From the NCBI GenBank assembly GCA_021846965.1, contig JAJZWA010000001.1:1-64000 (forward strand): a stretch of 64,000 nucleotides of DNA, read 5' to 3'. Position numbers and translations under genes: made by a program. Origin of the DNA: Pseudomonadota bacterium. GTDB lineage: Bacteria > Pseudomonadota > Gammaproteobacteria > Burkholderiales > Burkholderiaceae_C. How positions within the stretch are numbered: the stretch's first letter is position 1; each line of letters begins with the position of its first letter. Under the pieces are notes generated by a model. It ran no database searches and was not told the DNA's origin. It worked only from the letters and a program-made list of their open reading frames with translations. Positions 12,091 through 22,590 of the stretch are shown in pieces.

Positions 12091-12924
12091 ATGGCCCATC
12101 TCATCGGCTGCGTCAACACCTCCCATGTGCCGGCCATCGGCAAGGCCATCGCCACGCATCAGGAGCAGGCTGCGTACTGGAAGCCCTTCTTCGACGGCTT
12201 CCCCCCGATCCGCGAGTGGCTCCGGCGCGAGCGCCCGGACGCGGTCGTGGTGATCTACAACGACCACGGCCTGAACTTCTTCCTGGACAAGATGCCCACC
12301 TTCGCGCTCGGTGCCGCCGAGCGCTATGTCAACGCCGACGAGGGCTGGGGCATCCCGACCCTGGCGCCCTTCGCGGGCGAGCTGGACCTGTCCTGGCACC
12401 TGATCGAGCGCCTGATCGACGCCGACTTCGACCTCACCACCTGCCAGGAGATGCGGGTGGACCATGCCTTCACCCTGCCCATGAAGCTACTGTGGCCCGA
12501 CGGCGACGCGCCGCCTGCCGTTCCGCTGTGCATCAACACGGTGCAGTTCCCGCTGCCCAGCGCGCGTCGCGTATGGGCCCTCGGCCGGGCTCTGGGCGAA
12601 GCGATCCGGGCCTGGGACAGCGACAAGCGCGTGCTGGTGCTGGGCAGCGGCGGCTTGTCGCACCAGCTCGACGGACAGCGCGCGGGTTTCATCAACAAGG
12701 ATTTCGACCAGCGCTTCATGCGCAGCCTGGTCGAGCAGCCCGACTGGGTCACGCGCTACTCCATCCACGAGCTGGTGGAGCTGAGCGGCACGCAGGGGGT
12801 GGAGCTGCTCATGTGGCTGGCCGCGCGCGCCACGCTGGGCGACGGCGCGCGCCTGGTGCACCAGAATTACCACATCCCGATCTCCAACACCGCCTCCGGC
12901 GCGATGGCCCTGGCCTGCGCCTGA
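12091..12924 (+). CDS. ligB: Protocatechuate 4,5-dioxygenase beta (catalytic) subunit
   Basis: Non-haem Fe(II) extradiol dioxygenase subunit (277 residues) giving 4-carboxy-2-hydroxymuconate semialdehyde. The iron ligands of the LigB family are present: His12 (NTSHVPA), His59 (IYNDHGLNFF) and Glu238 (SGTQGVELLMW). The catalytic base His191 lies in LGSGGLSHQL. The start at ATG 12091 overlaps nothing and is six bases after the alpha subunit stop. The later enzymes of the 4,5-cleavage pathway are not next to it, so they must be encoded elsewhere. Confidence 0.95.
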   Translation: MAHLIGCVNTSHVPAIGKAIATHQEQAAYWKPFFDGFPPIREWLRRERPDAVVVIYNDHGLNFFLDKMPTFALGAAERYVNADEGWGIPTLAPFAGELDLSWHLIERLIDADFDLTTCQEMRVDHAFTLPMKLLWPDGDAPPAVPLCINTVQFPLPSARRVWALGRALGEAIRAWDSDKRVLVLGSGGLSHQLDGQRAGFINKDFDQRFMRSLVEQPDWVTRYSIHELVELSGTQGVELLMWLAARATLGDGARLVHQNYHIPISNTASGAMALACA

Positions 12925-12931
12925 ACCCGGC

Positions 12932-12954
12932 GAGGCCGCGGGCGCCCCGGCCTC
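12932..12954. terminator. Candidate bidirectional terminator hairpin
   Basis: GAGGCCG and CGGCCTC arms enclose a GC-rich loop in the short gap between the convergent ligB and hydrolase genes, just touching the hydrolase stop codon. There is no T-tract, so intrinsic termination would be weak; the call rests on position and dyad only. Confidence 0.35.
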
Positions 12955-13696
12955 AGCCGAGCAGGCGCAGGAACCAGTCCCTGGCCATCCGCGCCACCTC
13001 GTCGAGCGCGCCCGGCTCCTCGAACAGGTGGGTCGCTCCCGGCACGATGTGCAGCTCATGGGGACACCGCAGGGACTCGGCAGCCTGGCGGTTGAGCATG
13101 ATCACCTGGGGATCGTTGCCGCCCACGATGAGCAGCGTGGGCGCGCGCACGCTGGGCAGCCAGCTCCCCGCCAGGTCGGGGCGCCCGCCGCGGCTGACCA
13201 CGGCGGCCACCCGGTCGGCACGCTGCGCGGCTGCGATCAGGGCGGCGGCCGCTCCGGTGGAGGCGCCGAAAAGCCCGATCCTGGGGGTCGTGACCGCTTC
13301 GGCTGCGGTGGACGAAGCGGTGGACGAAGCGGGGGCCTGCGCGAGATGCGCGAGCCCCTCGCGATCCAGCCAGTCCAGCACCTCCACCAGACGGCGCGAC
13401 AGCAGCTCGATGTCGAAGCGAAGGGCAAGCGTGCGGTTGTCGATCTCGGTCTCCGCCGGGCTCAGGAGATCGAACAGCAGGGTCCCCAGCCCGGCGGCCT
13501 CGAAGGTCGCGGCCACGTGCGCGTTGCGGGGGCTGAAGCGGGTGCTTCCGCTTCCGTGCACGAACACCACGACCCCGCGCGCCTTTTCGGGCAGGCTCAG
13601 CATGCCCTGCAGCGGCGCGTCGCGCGTGGGCACGAGGACCTGCGCGCGTCGAAGCGCGGCGGGCGCCGCCGGGCCCGTGGGTTGACGAGGGTCCAT
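12953..13696 (-). CDS. Alpha/beta hydrolase, dienelactone-hydrolase-like
   Basis: Cytoplasmic serine hydrolase of 247 residues, convergent with ligB. The fold is shown by VVVFVHGSGSTR (oxyanion region), the nucleophile elbow GLFGASTG with its Ser, the acid in IVGGNDPQV and the His in IVPGATHLFEEPG. Start ATG 13696 (MDPRQPTGPA) is preferred; a longer frame reaching 13852 encodes an unlikely low-complexity leader. A 12-base unit, GTGGACGAAGCG, is repeated twice near 13307-13330 and gives a small Ala/Ser/Thr insertion (ASSTASST). Substrate unknown. The family sometimes occurs fused or next to phosphoribosyltransferases, but none is here. Confidence 0.8.
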   Translation of the reverse strand: MDPRQPTGPAAPAALRRAQVLVPTRDAPLQGMLSLPEKARGVVVFVHGSGSTRFSPRNAHVAATFEAAGLGTLLFDLLSPAETEIDNRTLALRFDIELLSRRLVEVLDWLDREGLAHLAQAPASSTASSTAAEAVTTPRIGLFGASTGAAAALIAAAQRADRVAAVVSRGGRPDLAGSWLPSVRAPTLLIVGGNDPQVIMLNRQAAESLRCPHELHIVPGATHLFEEPGALDEVARMARDWFLRLLG

Positions 13697-14043
13697 GGGT
13701 CGATTCGCCCCGATCGGGCAGGCTGTGGAAGGGGGTGCGGCGATGCCGACGACACGTACGGGGACATTCCCGTCTGCGCCTCGCTGCAGTCCAGGCTCCA
13801 GAGCATCGGAGCCTGCCAGGGCATCGAAACGGCACGCCGCACCTGCAACCAATGTAGGCCTCCGGCACGCCAGCGCCAGCTCGCGCCGACACGAAGCCTG
13901 ATCCCGCGCAAGCCCCGCGCGGGGCCCGCCCCCAGGGCAGCGAGGGCCCGTCCCGCTGGTTTACTTCATGACTAAATTATTCTTGACTGAAGTTTTTGAT
14001 CGTGATCCACTGCGACCATGTCCTCGATCCGGAGACTGCGGGC
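13697..14043. other. Divergent intergenic region upstream of the CoA-ligase operon
   Basis: This 347-base gap separates the hydrolase gene from the aromatic acyl-CoA operon. I find no convincing gene in it. The right end (about 13960-14000) is markedly AT-rich compared with its surroundings and carries the direct repeat described separately, so it probably holds the operon promoter. The rest is GC-rich without clear motifs. Confidence 0.5.
13969..13988 (+). promoter_or_regulatory. AT-rich promoter/operator candidate with TGACT direct repeat
   Basis: TGACT occurs at 13969-13973 and again at 13984-13988 (as TTGACT) with a 15-base period, inside an AT-rich island ahead of the CoA ligase. The second copy looks like a -35 element, but no clear -10 follows at the right distance. 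The MarR-type protein encoded two genes into the operon is the obvious candidate to bind here. Pattern seen; role inferred. Confidence 0.35.
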
Positions 14044-15633
14044 ATGACCGACGATTTCGTACGACGCAAGCTTCCCCCCGCCGAGCAATGGCCGCGCTTC
14101 CTGTTCGACGCCCCGGGCCTGAAGTTCGGCCCCCGGCTCAACGCCTGCACGGAACTCCTGGATCGCGCCGTCGACGAGGGACATGGGCAGCGCGTGGCCG
14201 TGTACGGCGAGCACGAGGCGTGGACCTACCGCGAGCTGCAGCAGCAGGTGGAGCGCCTGGCCAGGCTGCTGTGCGAACAGCACGGCGTGCAGCCCGGCCA
14301 GCGCGTGCTGCTGCGCAGCGCCAATTCGCCATGGCTGGCCGCCTGCTGGCTGGCCGTGTGGAGAATCGGCGCCGTGGCGGTCGGCACCATGCCCCTGTTG
14401 CGCGCGAAGGAACTGCGGCAGATCGTGCAACGCGCGCAGGTTTCCCACGCGCTGTGCGCGCCGTCCCTGCGCGAGGAGCTGGAACTGGCGCGGCCCGACT
14501 GCCCGAGCCTGCGCGAGGTGCTGCTGCTCGGCGACGAGGCCTTCACGCAGCGCCTGGAAGGCATGCCCCTGGGCTGGCCTGCCCACGACAGCGCCAGCGA
14601 CGATCCGGCGCTGATCGCATTCACCTCCGGAACCACGGGCATTCCCAAGGGTTGCGTGCACGCGCATCGCGACGTCCTGGCGATGTGCGAGGTGTTTCCA
14701 CGCCATTGCCTGAAGCCGGACTCCGGGGACATTTTCATCGGCACCCCGCCCCTGGCCTTCACCTTCGGTCTCGGCGGATTGCTGTGCTTCGCGCTGCATG
14801 CGCGGGCGGCCACCGTGCTGCTGGAAAGCCCCTCGCCGCGCAAGGTGCTGGAGGCCATCCGCGAGCGGGGCGCGACCATCTGCGTGAGCTCGCCCACCGG
14901 CTATCGCCAGCTCGCCGCGCTGGGTGACCGGCAAGGGCTGCGCAGCCTGCGCAAATGCGTGTCCGCCGGCGAGCCCCTGAACCTGGCCACGCGCCAGCAG
15001 TGGCGCGCCGTCAGCGACGCCGGCATGTACGACGGAGTCGGCGGCACCGAGATGATGCACATCTACATCGCGTCCTCTCCGCAGGATTACCGGGAAGGAG
15101 CGATCGGCCGGGTGCTGCCGGGCTACGAGGCACGACTGGTGGACGAGAACATGCGCGATGTGCCGCTGGGCGAGACCGGGCACCTGGCCATCCGCGGCCC
15201 CACCGGCTGCCGCTACCTGGACGACGAGCGCCAGACCCGCTACGTGCGCGAGGGCTGGAACATCACCGGCGACACCTACCACGCCGACGCCGACGGCTAC
15301 TTCTACTACCACGCCCGCGTGGACGACATCATCATCACCTCGGGCTACAACGTGGCCGGACCGGAGGTCGAGTCGGTGCTGCTCGAACACCCGGCCGTGG
15401 CCGACTGTGCGGTCATCGGCGTGCCCGACGAAGCGCGCGGCCAGATCGTCAAGGCCTTCGTGGTGCTGCGCGAAGGCTACGAGCCCAGTGAGGAGCTCGC
15501 CTCGCAGCTGCAGGAATTCGTCAAGCTCAACGCAGCTCCCTACAAATATCCCAGGGCCCTGCGCTTCGTGCGCGACCTGCCTCGTACCGAAACCGGGAAG
15601 CTGCAGCGCTTCCGCCTGGCCCAACTTGCCTGA
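14044..15633 (+). CDS. Aromatic acid-CoA ligase, probable 2-aminobenzoate-CoA ligase
   Basis: ATP-dependent activation of an aromatic acid to its CoA thioester, the entry step of the operon. The 529-residue protein belongs to the ANL family: ITFTSGTTG-type P-loop (AFTSGTTGIPKG), YDGVGGTEMMHIYIA, GWNITGDTY, the hinge VDDIIITSGYNVAGPEVE and the catalytic lysine Lys519 in TETGKLQRF. The N-terminus MTDDFVRRKLPPAEQWPRFLFD is characteristic of 2-aminobenzoate/benzoate-type ligases. ATG 14044 is preferred, with GGAG upstream; a TTG at 13996 would add 16 residues. The next genes (MarR regulator, fused monooxygenase/reductase, beta-oxidation enzymes) match the anthranilate clusters described in Azoarcus evansii, so 2-aminobenzoate is the best substrate guess. 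Salicylate or benzoate is the alternative. Confidence 0.85.
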   Translation: MTDDFVRRKLPPAEQWPRFLFDAPGLKFGPRLNACTELLDRAVDEGHGQRVAVYGEHEAWTYRELQQQVERLARLLCEQHGVQPGQRVLLRSANSPWLAACWLAVWRIGAVAVGTMPLLRAKELRQIVQRAQVSHALCAPSLREELELARPDCPSLREVLLLGDEAFTQRLEGMPLGWPAHDSASDDPALIAFTSGTTGIPKGCVHAHRDVLAMCEVFPRHCLKPDSGDIFIGTPPLAFTFGLGGLLCFALHARAATVLLESPSPRKVLEAIRERGATICVSSPTGYRQLAALGDRQGLRSLRKCVSAGEPLNLATRQQWRAVSDAGMYDGVGGTEMMHIYIASSPQDYREGAIGRVLPGYEARLVDENMRDVPLGETGHLAIRGPTGCRYLDDERQTRYVREGWNITGDTYHADADGYFYYHARVDDIIITSGYNVAGPEVESVLLEHPAVADCAVIGVPDEARGQIVKAFVVLREGYEPSEELASQLQEFVKLNAAPYKYPRALRFVRDLPRTETGKLQRFRLAQLA

Positions 15634-15643
15634 GTCCCATCCC

Positions 15644-16141
15644 ATGTCCAGCAAGCTCTCCCTTGCCCGCCCCGTGGACACCGAGCCCGCGGAGCCCACG
15701 TCCGGAACGGACCACGTCGCTCTGCGCCTGTGGCTGCGCCTGCTGGCCTGCCACAACCTGATGGAGGAGCAGCTTCGCACCCGCATGCGCGAGAGCTTCG
15801 GCACCTCGCTGGCCCGCTTCGACCTCATGGCGCAGCTCTACCGCTACCCGGAGGGGCTGCGCATGCGCGAAGTCTCCAGGCTGCTGATGGTCACCGGCGG
15901 CAATGTCACCGGACTGGCCGATCGCCTGGTGGCCGAGGGGCTGGTCGAACGCCGCGACGACCCGATGGACCGCCGGGCCTATCGCCTGTGCCTGACCGCC
16001 CGGGGCCGCAGCCAGTTCGCGGACATGGCCGAGCAGCATGAGCAATGGGTGGTCTCGCTGCTGGCTCCCCTGGGGGAGCGCAATCTCGCGGAGCTTGGCG
16101 AGCTGCTGGGCCGGCTCAAGAACCAGCTCGGCACCCTTTGA
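15644..16141 (+). CDS. MarR-family transcriptional regulator
   Basis: Winged-helix repressor of 165 residues. The core runs from about residue 30 to 160, with [46 protein letters not shown] as helix-turn-helix, followed by the wing [18 protein letters not shown]. It starts 10 bases after the ligase stop, inside the operon, so it is co-transcribed with the genes it presumably controls. MarR proteins of this type are usually released by an aromatic acid or its CoA ester. The DNA target is unknown; the AT-rich island before the ligase is a candidate. Confidence 0.9.
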   Translation: MSSKLSLARPVDTEPAEPTSGTDHVALRLWLRLLACHNLMEEQLRTRMRESFGTSLARFDLMAQLYRYPEGLRMREVSRLLMVTGGNVTGLADRLVAEGLVERRDDPMDRRAYRLCLTARGRSQFADMAEQHEQWVVSLLAPLGERNLAELGELLGRLKNQLGTL

Positions 16142-16194
16142 CCTTGCCGCGGCGCCGGCCGATCGCGACCGGCGCCGCCCACGGAGACACGACG

Positions 16195-18498
16195 ATGCGT
16201 ATCGCATGCCTGGGCGGTGGCCCCGCCGGACTGTATTTCGCCATCCTCATGAAAAAGGCCGATCCGGCCCACGAGGTCACGGTGTTCGACCGCAACGCGG
16301 CCGACAACACCTTCGGCTGGGGGGTGGTGTTCTCCGACCAGACCATGCAGGGTTTTCGGGAGGCCGACCCCCAGGTGGTGGAGCAGATCGAGGCCCATTT
16401 CCACCACTGGGACGACATCGACGTGTTCTTCAAGGGCCGCCAGATCCGCTCCAGCGGCCACGGTTTCTGCGGCATCGCCCGGCTCAAGCTGCTGGAGATC
16501 CTGCAGGGCCGCGCCGCCGAGCTGGGCGTGCGCATGGTGTGGGAGCACGAGTTCAGCGATCCCGATGCCTACGCGCGCGACTACGACCTGGTGGTCGGCG
16601 CCGACGGCGTCTCGTCGCGCACCCGGGCCCGCCACGAGGCCCATTTCCACCCGCGCATCGACGTGCGCCGCTGCCGCTACATCTGGCTGGGCACGCGCAA
16701 GCGCCTGGACGCCTTCACCTTCGCCTTCGAGCAGACCGAGTGGGGCTGGTTCAACCTGCACGCCTACCGATTCAACGAGGACTGGTCCACCTTCATCGTG
16801 GAAACCCCGGAGGAGACCTGGCTCAAGGCCGGTCTGGACAAGCTGGACAAGGAGCAGTCGCTGCGCTTTTGCGAGCGACTGTTCGCCGAGCGCCTGGACG
16901 GACACGAGCTGGTGTCCAACGCTCGCCACCTGCGCGGCTCGGCGGTGTGGCAGAAGTTCAACCGGGTGCTTTGCGAGCGCTGGTTCAAGGACAACATCGT
17001 GCTCATCGGCGATGCCGCGCACACCGCCCATTTCTCCATCGGCTCGGGCACCAAGCTGGCGATGGAAGATGCCATCGCGCTGGCGCGGGTGCTCGGCAGC
17101 TCCGAGGGCACGGTGCCCGAGCGCCTGGCCGGCTTCCAGGCCGAGCGCGAGATCGAGGCCCTGAAGCTGCAGAGCGCGGCGCGCAACCGCATGGAGTGGT
17201 TCGAGAACATCGAGACCTACGCGCGCATGGAGCCGGAGCAGTTCGCCTTCTCGCTGCTCACCGGCAGCCAGCGCGTGGGCCACGCCAACCAGAAGCTGCG
17301 CGACCCGCGCCACGTGGAAGCCTTCGATCGCTGGTTCCAGCGCCGCGCCGGCCTGCCCGACGGCCCCGGGTCGCCCACCGTGCCGCCCATGTTCACGCCC
17401 TTTGCGCTGCGCGACATGCACCTGGCCAACCGCGTGGTGGTCTCGCCCATGTGCACCTACTCCGCCGTCGAGGGCATGCCCGGGGACTTCCACTTCCAGC
17501 ATTACGCGGCGCGCGCGCTGGGCGGCGCCGGGCTCGTGCTGACCGAGATGACCTGCGTGGCCCCGGATGCGCGCATCACCCCGGGCTGCACCGGCATCTG
17601 GAACGACGCGCAGGCCGCCGCCTGGCGTCGCCTGGTGGATTTCGTGCACGCCGCCACCGGTGCCCGCATCGGCCTGCAGATCGGGCACGCCGGGCGCAAG
17701 GGCTCGACCCGGCTGTCCTGGGAAGGCGTCGACCAGCCGCTGCCCGAGGGCAACTGGCCGTTGATCGCGCCCTCGCCCCTGCCCCTGATCGAGGGCCTCT
17801 CCCAGGTCCCGCGCGCGATGACCCGCGCGGACATGGAGCGCGTGCGCGACCAGTTCGTCGCCGCCATCCGCCGCGCCGAGGCGGCGGGATTCGACATGGT
17901 GGAATTCCACGCCGCGCACGGTTACCTGATGTCCTCGTTCATCTCGCCCCTGACCAACCGGCGCGAGGACGACTACGGCGGCAGCCTGGAGAACCGCTGC
18001 CGCTACCCGCTGGAGGTGTTCCGCGCCATGCGCGAGCTGTGGCCGGCGCGGCGCCCGATGTCGGTACGCATCTCGGCCCACGACTGGGTGCCGGGCGGCA
18101 CCACGCCGGAGGACGCGGTGCGCATCTCCGCGCTGTTCCGCCAGGCCGGCGCCGACATCGTGCACGTATCCTCCGGTCAGGTGAGCAAGCAGGAGCGCCC
18201 GGTGTACGGGCGCATGTTCCAGACCCCCTTCTCCGACAAGATCCGCAATGAGCTGGGCATGCCGACCATCGCCGTGGGCAATATCTTCGAGAGCGACCAC
18301 GTGAACACCATCATCGCCGCGGGGCGCGCCGACCTGTGCGCCCTCGCCCGCCCGCACCTGTCGGACCCGGCGTGGACCCTGCACGCCGCCGCCGAACAGC
18401 ATTACGCCGGCGTCGCCTGGCCGCGCCCCTACGTGGGCGGCCGCATCCAGCTCGAGCGCAACCTCGAGCGCGCCGCGCAGATGGCGCTCCATGCCTGA
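16195..18498 (+). CDS. Fused FAD monooxygenase / old-yellow-enzyme reductase (2-aminobenzoyl-CoA monooxygenase/reductase type)
   Basis: Bifunctional flavoprotein of 767 residues. Residues 1 to about 390 are a salicylate-hydroxylase-like FAD monooxygenase ([52 protein letters not shown]). From about residue 399 a complete old-yellow-enzyme barrel follows ([61 protein letters not shown]). This fusion is known as 2-aminobenzoyl-CoA monooxygenase/reductase, which hydroxylates and then reduces the ring so that it loses aromaticity. Databases also label such fusions salicylyl-CoA 5-hydroxylase/oxidoreductase. Start ATG 16195 has GGAG upstream. The next gene overlaps its stop, showing translational coupling. 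Confidence 0.92.
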   Translation: MRIACLGGGPAGLYFAILMKKADPAHEVTVFDRNAADNTFGWGVVFSDQTMQGFREADPQVVEQIEAHFHHWDDIDVFFKGRQIRSSGHGFCGIARLKLLEILQGRAAELGVRMVWEHEFSDPDAYARDYDLVVGADGVSSRTRARHEAHFHPRIDVRRCRYIWLGTRKRLDAFTFAFEQTEWGWFNLHAYRFNEDWSTFIVETPEETWLKAGLDKLDKEQSLRFCERLFAERLDGHELVSNARHLRGSAVWQKFNRVLCERWFKDNIVLIGDAAHTAHFSIGSGTKLAMEDAIALARVLGSSEGTVPERLAGFQAEREIEALKLQSAARNRMEWFENIETYARMEPEQFAFSLLTGSQRVGHANQKLRDPRHVEAFDRWFQRRAGLPDGPGSPTVPPMFTPFALRDMHLANRVVVSPMCTYSAVEGMPGDFHFQHYAARALGGAGLVLTEMTCVAPDARITPGCTGIWNDAQAAAWRRLVDFVHAATGARIGLQIGHAGRKGSTRLSWEGVDQPLPEGNWPLIAPSPLPLIEGLSQVPRAMTRADMERVRDQFVAAIRRAEAAGFDMVEFHAAHGYLMSSFISPLTNRREDDYGGSLENRCRYPLEVFRAMRELWPARRPMSVRISAHDWVPGGTTPEDAVRISALFRQAGADIVHVSSGQVSKQERPVYGRMFQTPFSDKIRNELGMPTIAVGNIFESDHVNTIIAAGRADLCALARPHLSDPAWTLHAAAEQHYAGVAWPRPYVGGRIQLERNLERAAQMALHA

Positions 18499-19324
18499 GC
18501 CCCGAGCCCACGCCATGGCCTCCCCCGCCCGCCTCGACTCTCCCCAGGCCCCGGACGCCCCGTTGCGCGGCCGGCACGCGGTGGTCACCGGAGCCAGCGG
18601 CGGCATCGGCGCCGCCATCTGCCTGGAACTGGCCCGCCACGGCGCCGTCCTCACCCTGCTGGGCACCGACGCCGGGCGCCTGGAACGCGCGCGACAGGCG
18701 CTGCACGGCGAGGGCCACGCCGCGGCGCGGGTGGACGTGCGCGACCATGCCGCCGTCGCCGCCTGCCTGGGCGAGGCGGCCGCCGCGCGCGGGAGCATCG
18801 ACATCCTGGTCAACAACGCCGGCATCGCGCGCAGCGCGCCGCTGGCGCGCACCGACCCCCAGCTGTGGCAGGACATGCTGGCGGTCAACCTGACCGGCAC
18901 CTACAACTGCACCCACGCCGTGCTCGACGGCATGCTGCGCGCCCGCTGGGGCCGCATCATCAACGTGGCCAGCACCGCGGGGCTGGCCGGCTACGCCTAT
19001 GTCAGCGCCTACTGCGCGGCCAAGCACGGCGTGGTCGGCTTCACCCGCGCGCTGGCGCTGGAGGTCGCCGCCAAGGGCATCACGGTCAACGCCGTGTGCC
19101 CCGGCTACACCGACACGCCATTGCTCGACGAGGCGCTGGACCACATCGTCGCCCGCACCGGCCGCAAGCGCGAGCAGGCGCGCCAGGAGCTGGCCGCGGG
19201 CAACCCCCAGGGCCGGCTGGTGACCCCCGGCGAGGTGGCCAACGCGGTGGCCTGGATGTGCCTTCCGGGCTCCGAGTCCGTGCACGGCCAGGCCATCGCG
19301 GTGGCGGGCGGCGAGGTCATGTAG
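18491..19324 (+). CDS. Short-chain dehydrogenase/reductase, 3-hydroxyacyl-CoA dehydrogenase-like
   Basis: NAD(P)-dependent oxidoreductase of up to 277 residues. It has the cofactor motif [13 protein letters not shown], the catalytic Ser in [23 protein letters not shown] with the YCAAK tetrad, and the PGYTDTPL loop. ATG 18491 overlaps the previous gene by eight bases; an in-frame ATG at 18515 is nearly as good. In the operon it is expected to oxidise a 3-hydroxyacyl-CoA or reduce a ring ketone of the dearomatised product. Which of these it does cannot be read from sequence. Confidence 0.87.
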   Translation: MPEPRAHAMASPARLDSPQAPDAPLRGRHAVVTGASGGIGAAICLELARHGAVLTLLGTDAGRLERARQALHGEGHAAARVDVRDHAAVAACLGEAAAARGSIDILVNNAGIARSAPLARTDPQLWQDMLAVNLTGTYNCTHAVLDGMLRARWGRIINVASTAGLAGYAYVSAYCAAKHGVVGFTRALALEVAAKGITVNAVCPGYTDTPLLDEALDHIVARTGRKREQARQELAAGNPQGRLVTPGEVANAVAWMCLPGSESVHGQAIAVAGGEVM

Positions 19325-19366
19325 AAGCCGGCGACGGTTCCTGCAATCAAGGCGAGGACGAACTTC

Positions 19367-20212
19367 ATGAGCGACAACCCCATGGCCGCGCACAAGCGGC
19401 CGCTGCGCGACTATCGCGCCCGGCACTTCGGCTGGTCCTGCAGCGACGATGCCCGGGTGGCCACCATCACCCTCGATCGGCCGGAGAAGAAGAACCCGCT
19501 GACCTTCGACTCCTATGCCGAGCTGCGCGACCTGTTCCGTGAACTGCCCTACGCCAGCGACGTGCGCAGCGTGGTGATCACAGGCGCGGGCGGCAATTTC
19601 TGCTCCGGCGGCGACGTGTTCGAGATCATCGAGCCGCTCACGCGCATGCGCGCACCCGAGCTGCTGGCCTTCACGCGCATGACCGGAGATCTGGTCAAGG
19701 CGATGCGCCGGGCTCCGCAACCGGTGGTGGCCGCGATCGACGGCGTGTGCGCCGGCGCCGGCGCGATGATCGCGCTGGCCAGTGATCTGCGCCTGGCCAC
19801 GCCGGCGGCGAAGACGGCCTTCCTGTTCACCCGCGTGGGCCTGGCCGGCGCCGACATGGGCGCCTGCGGCCTGCTGCCCAGGGTGATCGGCCTGGGGCGC
19901 GCCAACGAGCTGCTGATGACGGGGCGCTCGATGCGTGCCGACGAGGGCCTGGCCTGGGGCTTCTTCAACGCCCTGCACGAGCCCGGCGCCCTGCTTCCCA
20001 AGGCGATCGAGCTGGCGCGGGAGCTGGCCGACGGGCCCTGGTTCGCGCACACCATGACCAAGACCATGGTGAACCAGGAATGGGCCATGGGCATCGAGGA
20101 GATGATCGAGTCCGAGGCCCAGGCGCAGGCGCTGTGCATGCTGACCGGAGACTTCCGGCGCGCCTTCGAGGCCTTCGCCGCGCGGCGCCGGCCGGAGTTC
20201 CAGGGTGACTGA
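19367..20212 (+). CDS. Enoyl-CoA hydratase/isomerase family protein
   Basis: Crotonase-fold enzyme of 281 residues. The oxyanion-hole segments are visible as [12 protein letters not shown] and [20 protein letters not shown], and the active-site loop [22 protein letters not shown] is intact, including the Gly-Ala-Asp stretch. It lies 42 bases after the SDR, with GAGGACG as ribosome site. In this operon it may hydrate an unsaturated intermediate or hydrolytically open the ring of a beta-keto cyclohexane carboxyl-CoA, as other crotonase members do. The exact reaction is not determined. Confidence 0.88.
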   Translation: MSDNPMAAHKRPLRDYRARHFGWSCSDDARVATITLDRPEKKNPLTFDSYAELRDLFRELPYASDVRSVVITGAGGNFCSGGDVFEIIEPLTRMRAPELLAFTRMTGDLVKAMRRAPQPVVAAIDGVCAGAGAMIALASDLRLATPAAKTAFLFTRVGLAGADMGACGLLPRVIGLGRANELLMTGRSMRADEGLAWGFFNALHEPGALLPKAIELARELADGPWFAHTMTKTMVNQEWAMGIEEMIESEAQAQALCMLTGDFRRAFEAFAARRRPEFQGD

Positions 20213-20219
20213 GGCCGCG

Positions 20220-21377
20220 ATGGACCAGGCCCACCTGGATCTGCCCTTCTACGAAGCTGCGCACCGCGAGCTGGCGCGAGAGGTGGCGGCGTGGAGCGCG
20301 CAGGCTCCGGCCATCGACCATGACGAGGTCGACGGCGCCTGCCGCGCGCTGGTGCGCGAACTGGGGCGTGCCGGACTGCTGCGCTATTGCGTGCCGGCGG
20401 CCTTCGGCGGCGCGCTGCCGGAACTGGACTCGCGCAGCCTGTGCGTGGCCCGCGAGGGCCTGGCCTACCACGACGCGCTGGCGGACTTCGCCTTCGCCAT
20501 GCAGGGCCTGGGCAGCGGCGCCATCACCCTGGCGGGCAGTCCGGCGCTGCAACGCGAGGTGCTGCCCCGCGTGGCCAGCGGCGAATGGATCGCCGCCTTC
20601 GCGCTGACCGAGCCGGAGGCCGGCTCCGACGTGGCGGCCATGCAGTGCAGCGCCACGCGCGACGGCGACCACTGGGTGGTCCACGGCGAGAAGACCTGGA
20701 TCTCCAACGGGGGCATCGCCGACGTCTACTGCCTGTTCGCACGCACCGGCGAAGCCCCCGGCACGCGGGGCATCTCGGCCTTCGTGGTCACGCCGGACCT
20801 GCCCGGCTTCGAGGTCGCCGAACGCCTGCAGGTGATGGCCCCCCACCCCCTGGCGCGCCTGCGCTTCGACGCCATGCGCGTGCCGGCGGCCAACCTTCTG
20901 GGCCAGGCAGGCGAGGGCTTCAAGCTGGCCATGCGCACCCTGGACATCTTCCGCGCCTCGGTGGCGGCCGCGGCGCTGGGCTTCGCCCGGCGCGCGCTGG
21001 ACGAGGCGCTGCGCCACGCCGGCTCCCGGCGCATGTTCGGCCACACCCTGGCCGACCTGCAGCTCACCCAGGCCCGCCTGGGCGAGATGGCGGCCGACAT
21101 CGACGCCGCCGCGCTGCTGACCGCGCGCGCCGCCTGGCGCCGCGACGTGCAGCGCCTGCCCACCACGCGCGAGGCGGCCATGGCCAAGATGGTGGCCACC
21201 GAGAACGCGCAGCGGGTCATCGACTCGGCGCTGCAGTTGCACGGCGGGCGCGGCGTGCAGCGCGGCCAGGTGGTGGAGAGCCTGTACCGCGACATCCGCG
21301 CCCTGCGCATCTACGAAGGCGCCACCGAGGTGCAGAAACTCATCATCGCGCGCGAGCTGCTCAAGGCGGCGCGCTGA
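20220..21377 (+). CDS. Acyl-CoA dehydrogenase
   Basis: FAD-dependent enzyme of 385 residues that introduces a double bond into an acyl-CoA and passes electrons to electron-transfer flavoprotein. Family segments in order: [16 protein letters not shown] (flavin/substrate), [32 protein letters not shown] and [22 protein letters not shown] with the catalytic Glu in YEGATE. ATG 20220 is chosen; a GTG at 20205 overlapping the hydratase stop is the alternative and would add five residues. It is the first of two adjacent acyl-CoA dehydrogenases, which are not close copies of each other. Confidence 0.9.
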   Translation: MDQAHLDLPFYEAAHRELAREVAAWSAQAPAIDHDEVDGACRALVRELGRAGLLRYCVPAAFGGALPELDSRSLCVAREGLAYHDALADFAFAMQGLGSGAITLAGSPALQREVLPRVASGEWIAAFALTEPEAGSDVAAMQCSATRDGDHWVVHGEKTWISNGGIADVYCLFARTGEAPGTRGISAFVVTPDLPGFEVAERLQVMAPHPLARLRFDAMRVPAANLLGQAGEGFKLAMRTLDIFRASVAAAALGFARRALDEALRHAGSRRMFGHTLADLQLTQARLGEMAADIDAAALLTARAAWRRDVQRLPTTREAAMAKMVATENAQRVIDSALQLHGGRGVQRGQVVESLYRDIRALRIYEGATEVQKLIIARELLKAAR

Positions 21378-21396
21378 ATCTTCCCAGGGAAATCCC

Positions 21397-22578
21397 ATGA
21401 GCCAACCGAACTTTGTCTGGAACGACCCGTTCCTGCTGGACCAGCAACTCAGCGAAACCGAGCGCATGGTGCGCGACAGCGCGCGCAGCTACTGCGAGCA
21501 GCGCCTGGCCCCGCGCGTGCTCGAGGCCTTCCGCCACGAGGGCACCGACCGCGAGATCTTTCGGGAAATGGGCGAGCTGGGACTGCTCGGACCCACCGTG
21601 GCCGAGCAGTACGGCGGGGCCGGCATGAACTACGTGTGCTACGGCCTGGTGGCGCGCGAGGTGGAGCGCATCGATTCGGGCTACCGCTCGATGATGAGCG
21701 TGCAGAGCTCGCTGGTGATGGTGCCCATCGAGGCCTTCGGAACCGAGGAACAGAAGCGCAAGTACCTGCCGCGCCTGGCCAGCGGCGAGTGGGTCGGCTG
21801 CTTCGGTCTGACCGAGCCGGGCTACGGCTCCGATCCCGGCGGCATGGTCACGCGCGCGCGCAAGGTGTCGGGGGGCTACAGCCTCAGCGGGGCCAAGATG
21901 TGGATCACCAACAGCCCCATCGCCGACGTGTTCGTGGTGTGGGCCAAGGACGACGAACAAAAGATCCGCGGCTTCGTGCTCGAGCGCGGCTGGAAGGGCC
22001 TGTCCACGCCGGCCATCCACGGCAAGGTCGGGCTGCGCACCTCGATCACCGGCGAGATCGTCATGGACGAGGTGTTCTGCCCCGAGGAGAACGCCTTTCC
22101 CGAGGTGCGCGGGCTCAAGGGCCCCTTCACCTGCCTGAACAGCGCCCGCTACGGCATCGCCTGGGGCGCCCTCGGCGCGGCCGAGTTCTGCTTCGAGACC
22201 GCACGGCGCTACACCCTGGAGCGCAAGCAGTTCGGGCGCCCGCTGGCGGCCAACCAGCTGGTGCAGAAGAAGCTCGCCGATATGCTGTGCGAGATCAGCC
22301 TGGGCCTGCAGGCCTGCCTGCGCGTGGGACGCATGAAGGACGAGGGCACGGCCAGCACGGACCTGACCTCCATCATCAAGCGCAATTCCTGCGGCAAGGC
22401 GCTGGACATCGCTCGCACGGCGCGGGACATGCTCGGCGGCAACGGCATCTCGGACGAGTTCGGCGTGGCCCGGCACCTGGTGAACCTGGAAGTGGTCAAC
22501 ACCTACGAGGGCACGCATGACATCCACGCGCTGATCCTCGGGCGCGCCATCACCGGCATCGCCGCCTTCGGCGGCTGA
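21397..22578 (+). CDS. gcdH: Glutaryl-CoA dehydrogenase-like acyl-CoA dehydrogenase
   Basis: Flavoenzyme of 393 residues matching decarboxylating glutaryl-CoA dehydrogenase: [57 protein letters not shown], and the C-terminal hallmark [22 protein letters not shown] with the catalytic Glu. It converts glutaryl-CoA to crotonyl-CoA and CO2. Its place in the aromatic operon suggests that ring cleavage here yields a dicarboxylyl-CoA that is shortened to glutaryl-CoA, though action on a related pathway intermediate is possible. It begins 19 bases after the preceding dehydrogenase. Confidence 0.9.
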   Translation: MSQPNFVWNDPFLLDQQLSETERMVRDSARSYCEQRLAPRVLEAFRHEGTDREIFREMGELGLLGPTVAEQYGGAGMNYVCYGLVAREVERIDSGYRSMMSVQSSLVMVPIEAFGTEEQKRKYLPRLASGEWVGCFGLTEPGYGSDPGGMVTRARKVSGGYSLSGAKMWITNSPIADVFVVWAKDDEQKIRGFVLERGWKGLSTPAIHGKVGLRTSITGEIVMDEVFCPEENAFPEVRGLKGPFTCLNSARYGIAWGALGAAEFCFETARRYTLERKQFGRPLAANQLVQKKLADMLCEISLGLQACLRVGRMKDEGTASTDLTSIIKRNSCGKALDIARTARDMLGGNGISDEFGVARHLVNLEVVNTYEGTHDIHALILGRAITGIAAFGG

Positions 22579-22590
22579 GCGGCAAGGACC

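Noticed and set aside
13307-13330. A 12-base tandem repeat (GTGGACGAAGCG, two copies)
   Set aside because: Too short to be a repeat element; it is a small in-frame insertion in the hydrolase gene.
15979-18900. A 973-codon minus-strand frame across the monooxygenase/reductase gene
   Set aside because: Shadow of the GC-rich codon third positions; no motif, and it overlaps three well-supported genes.
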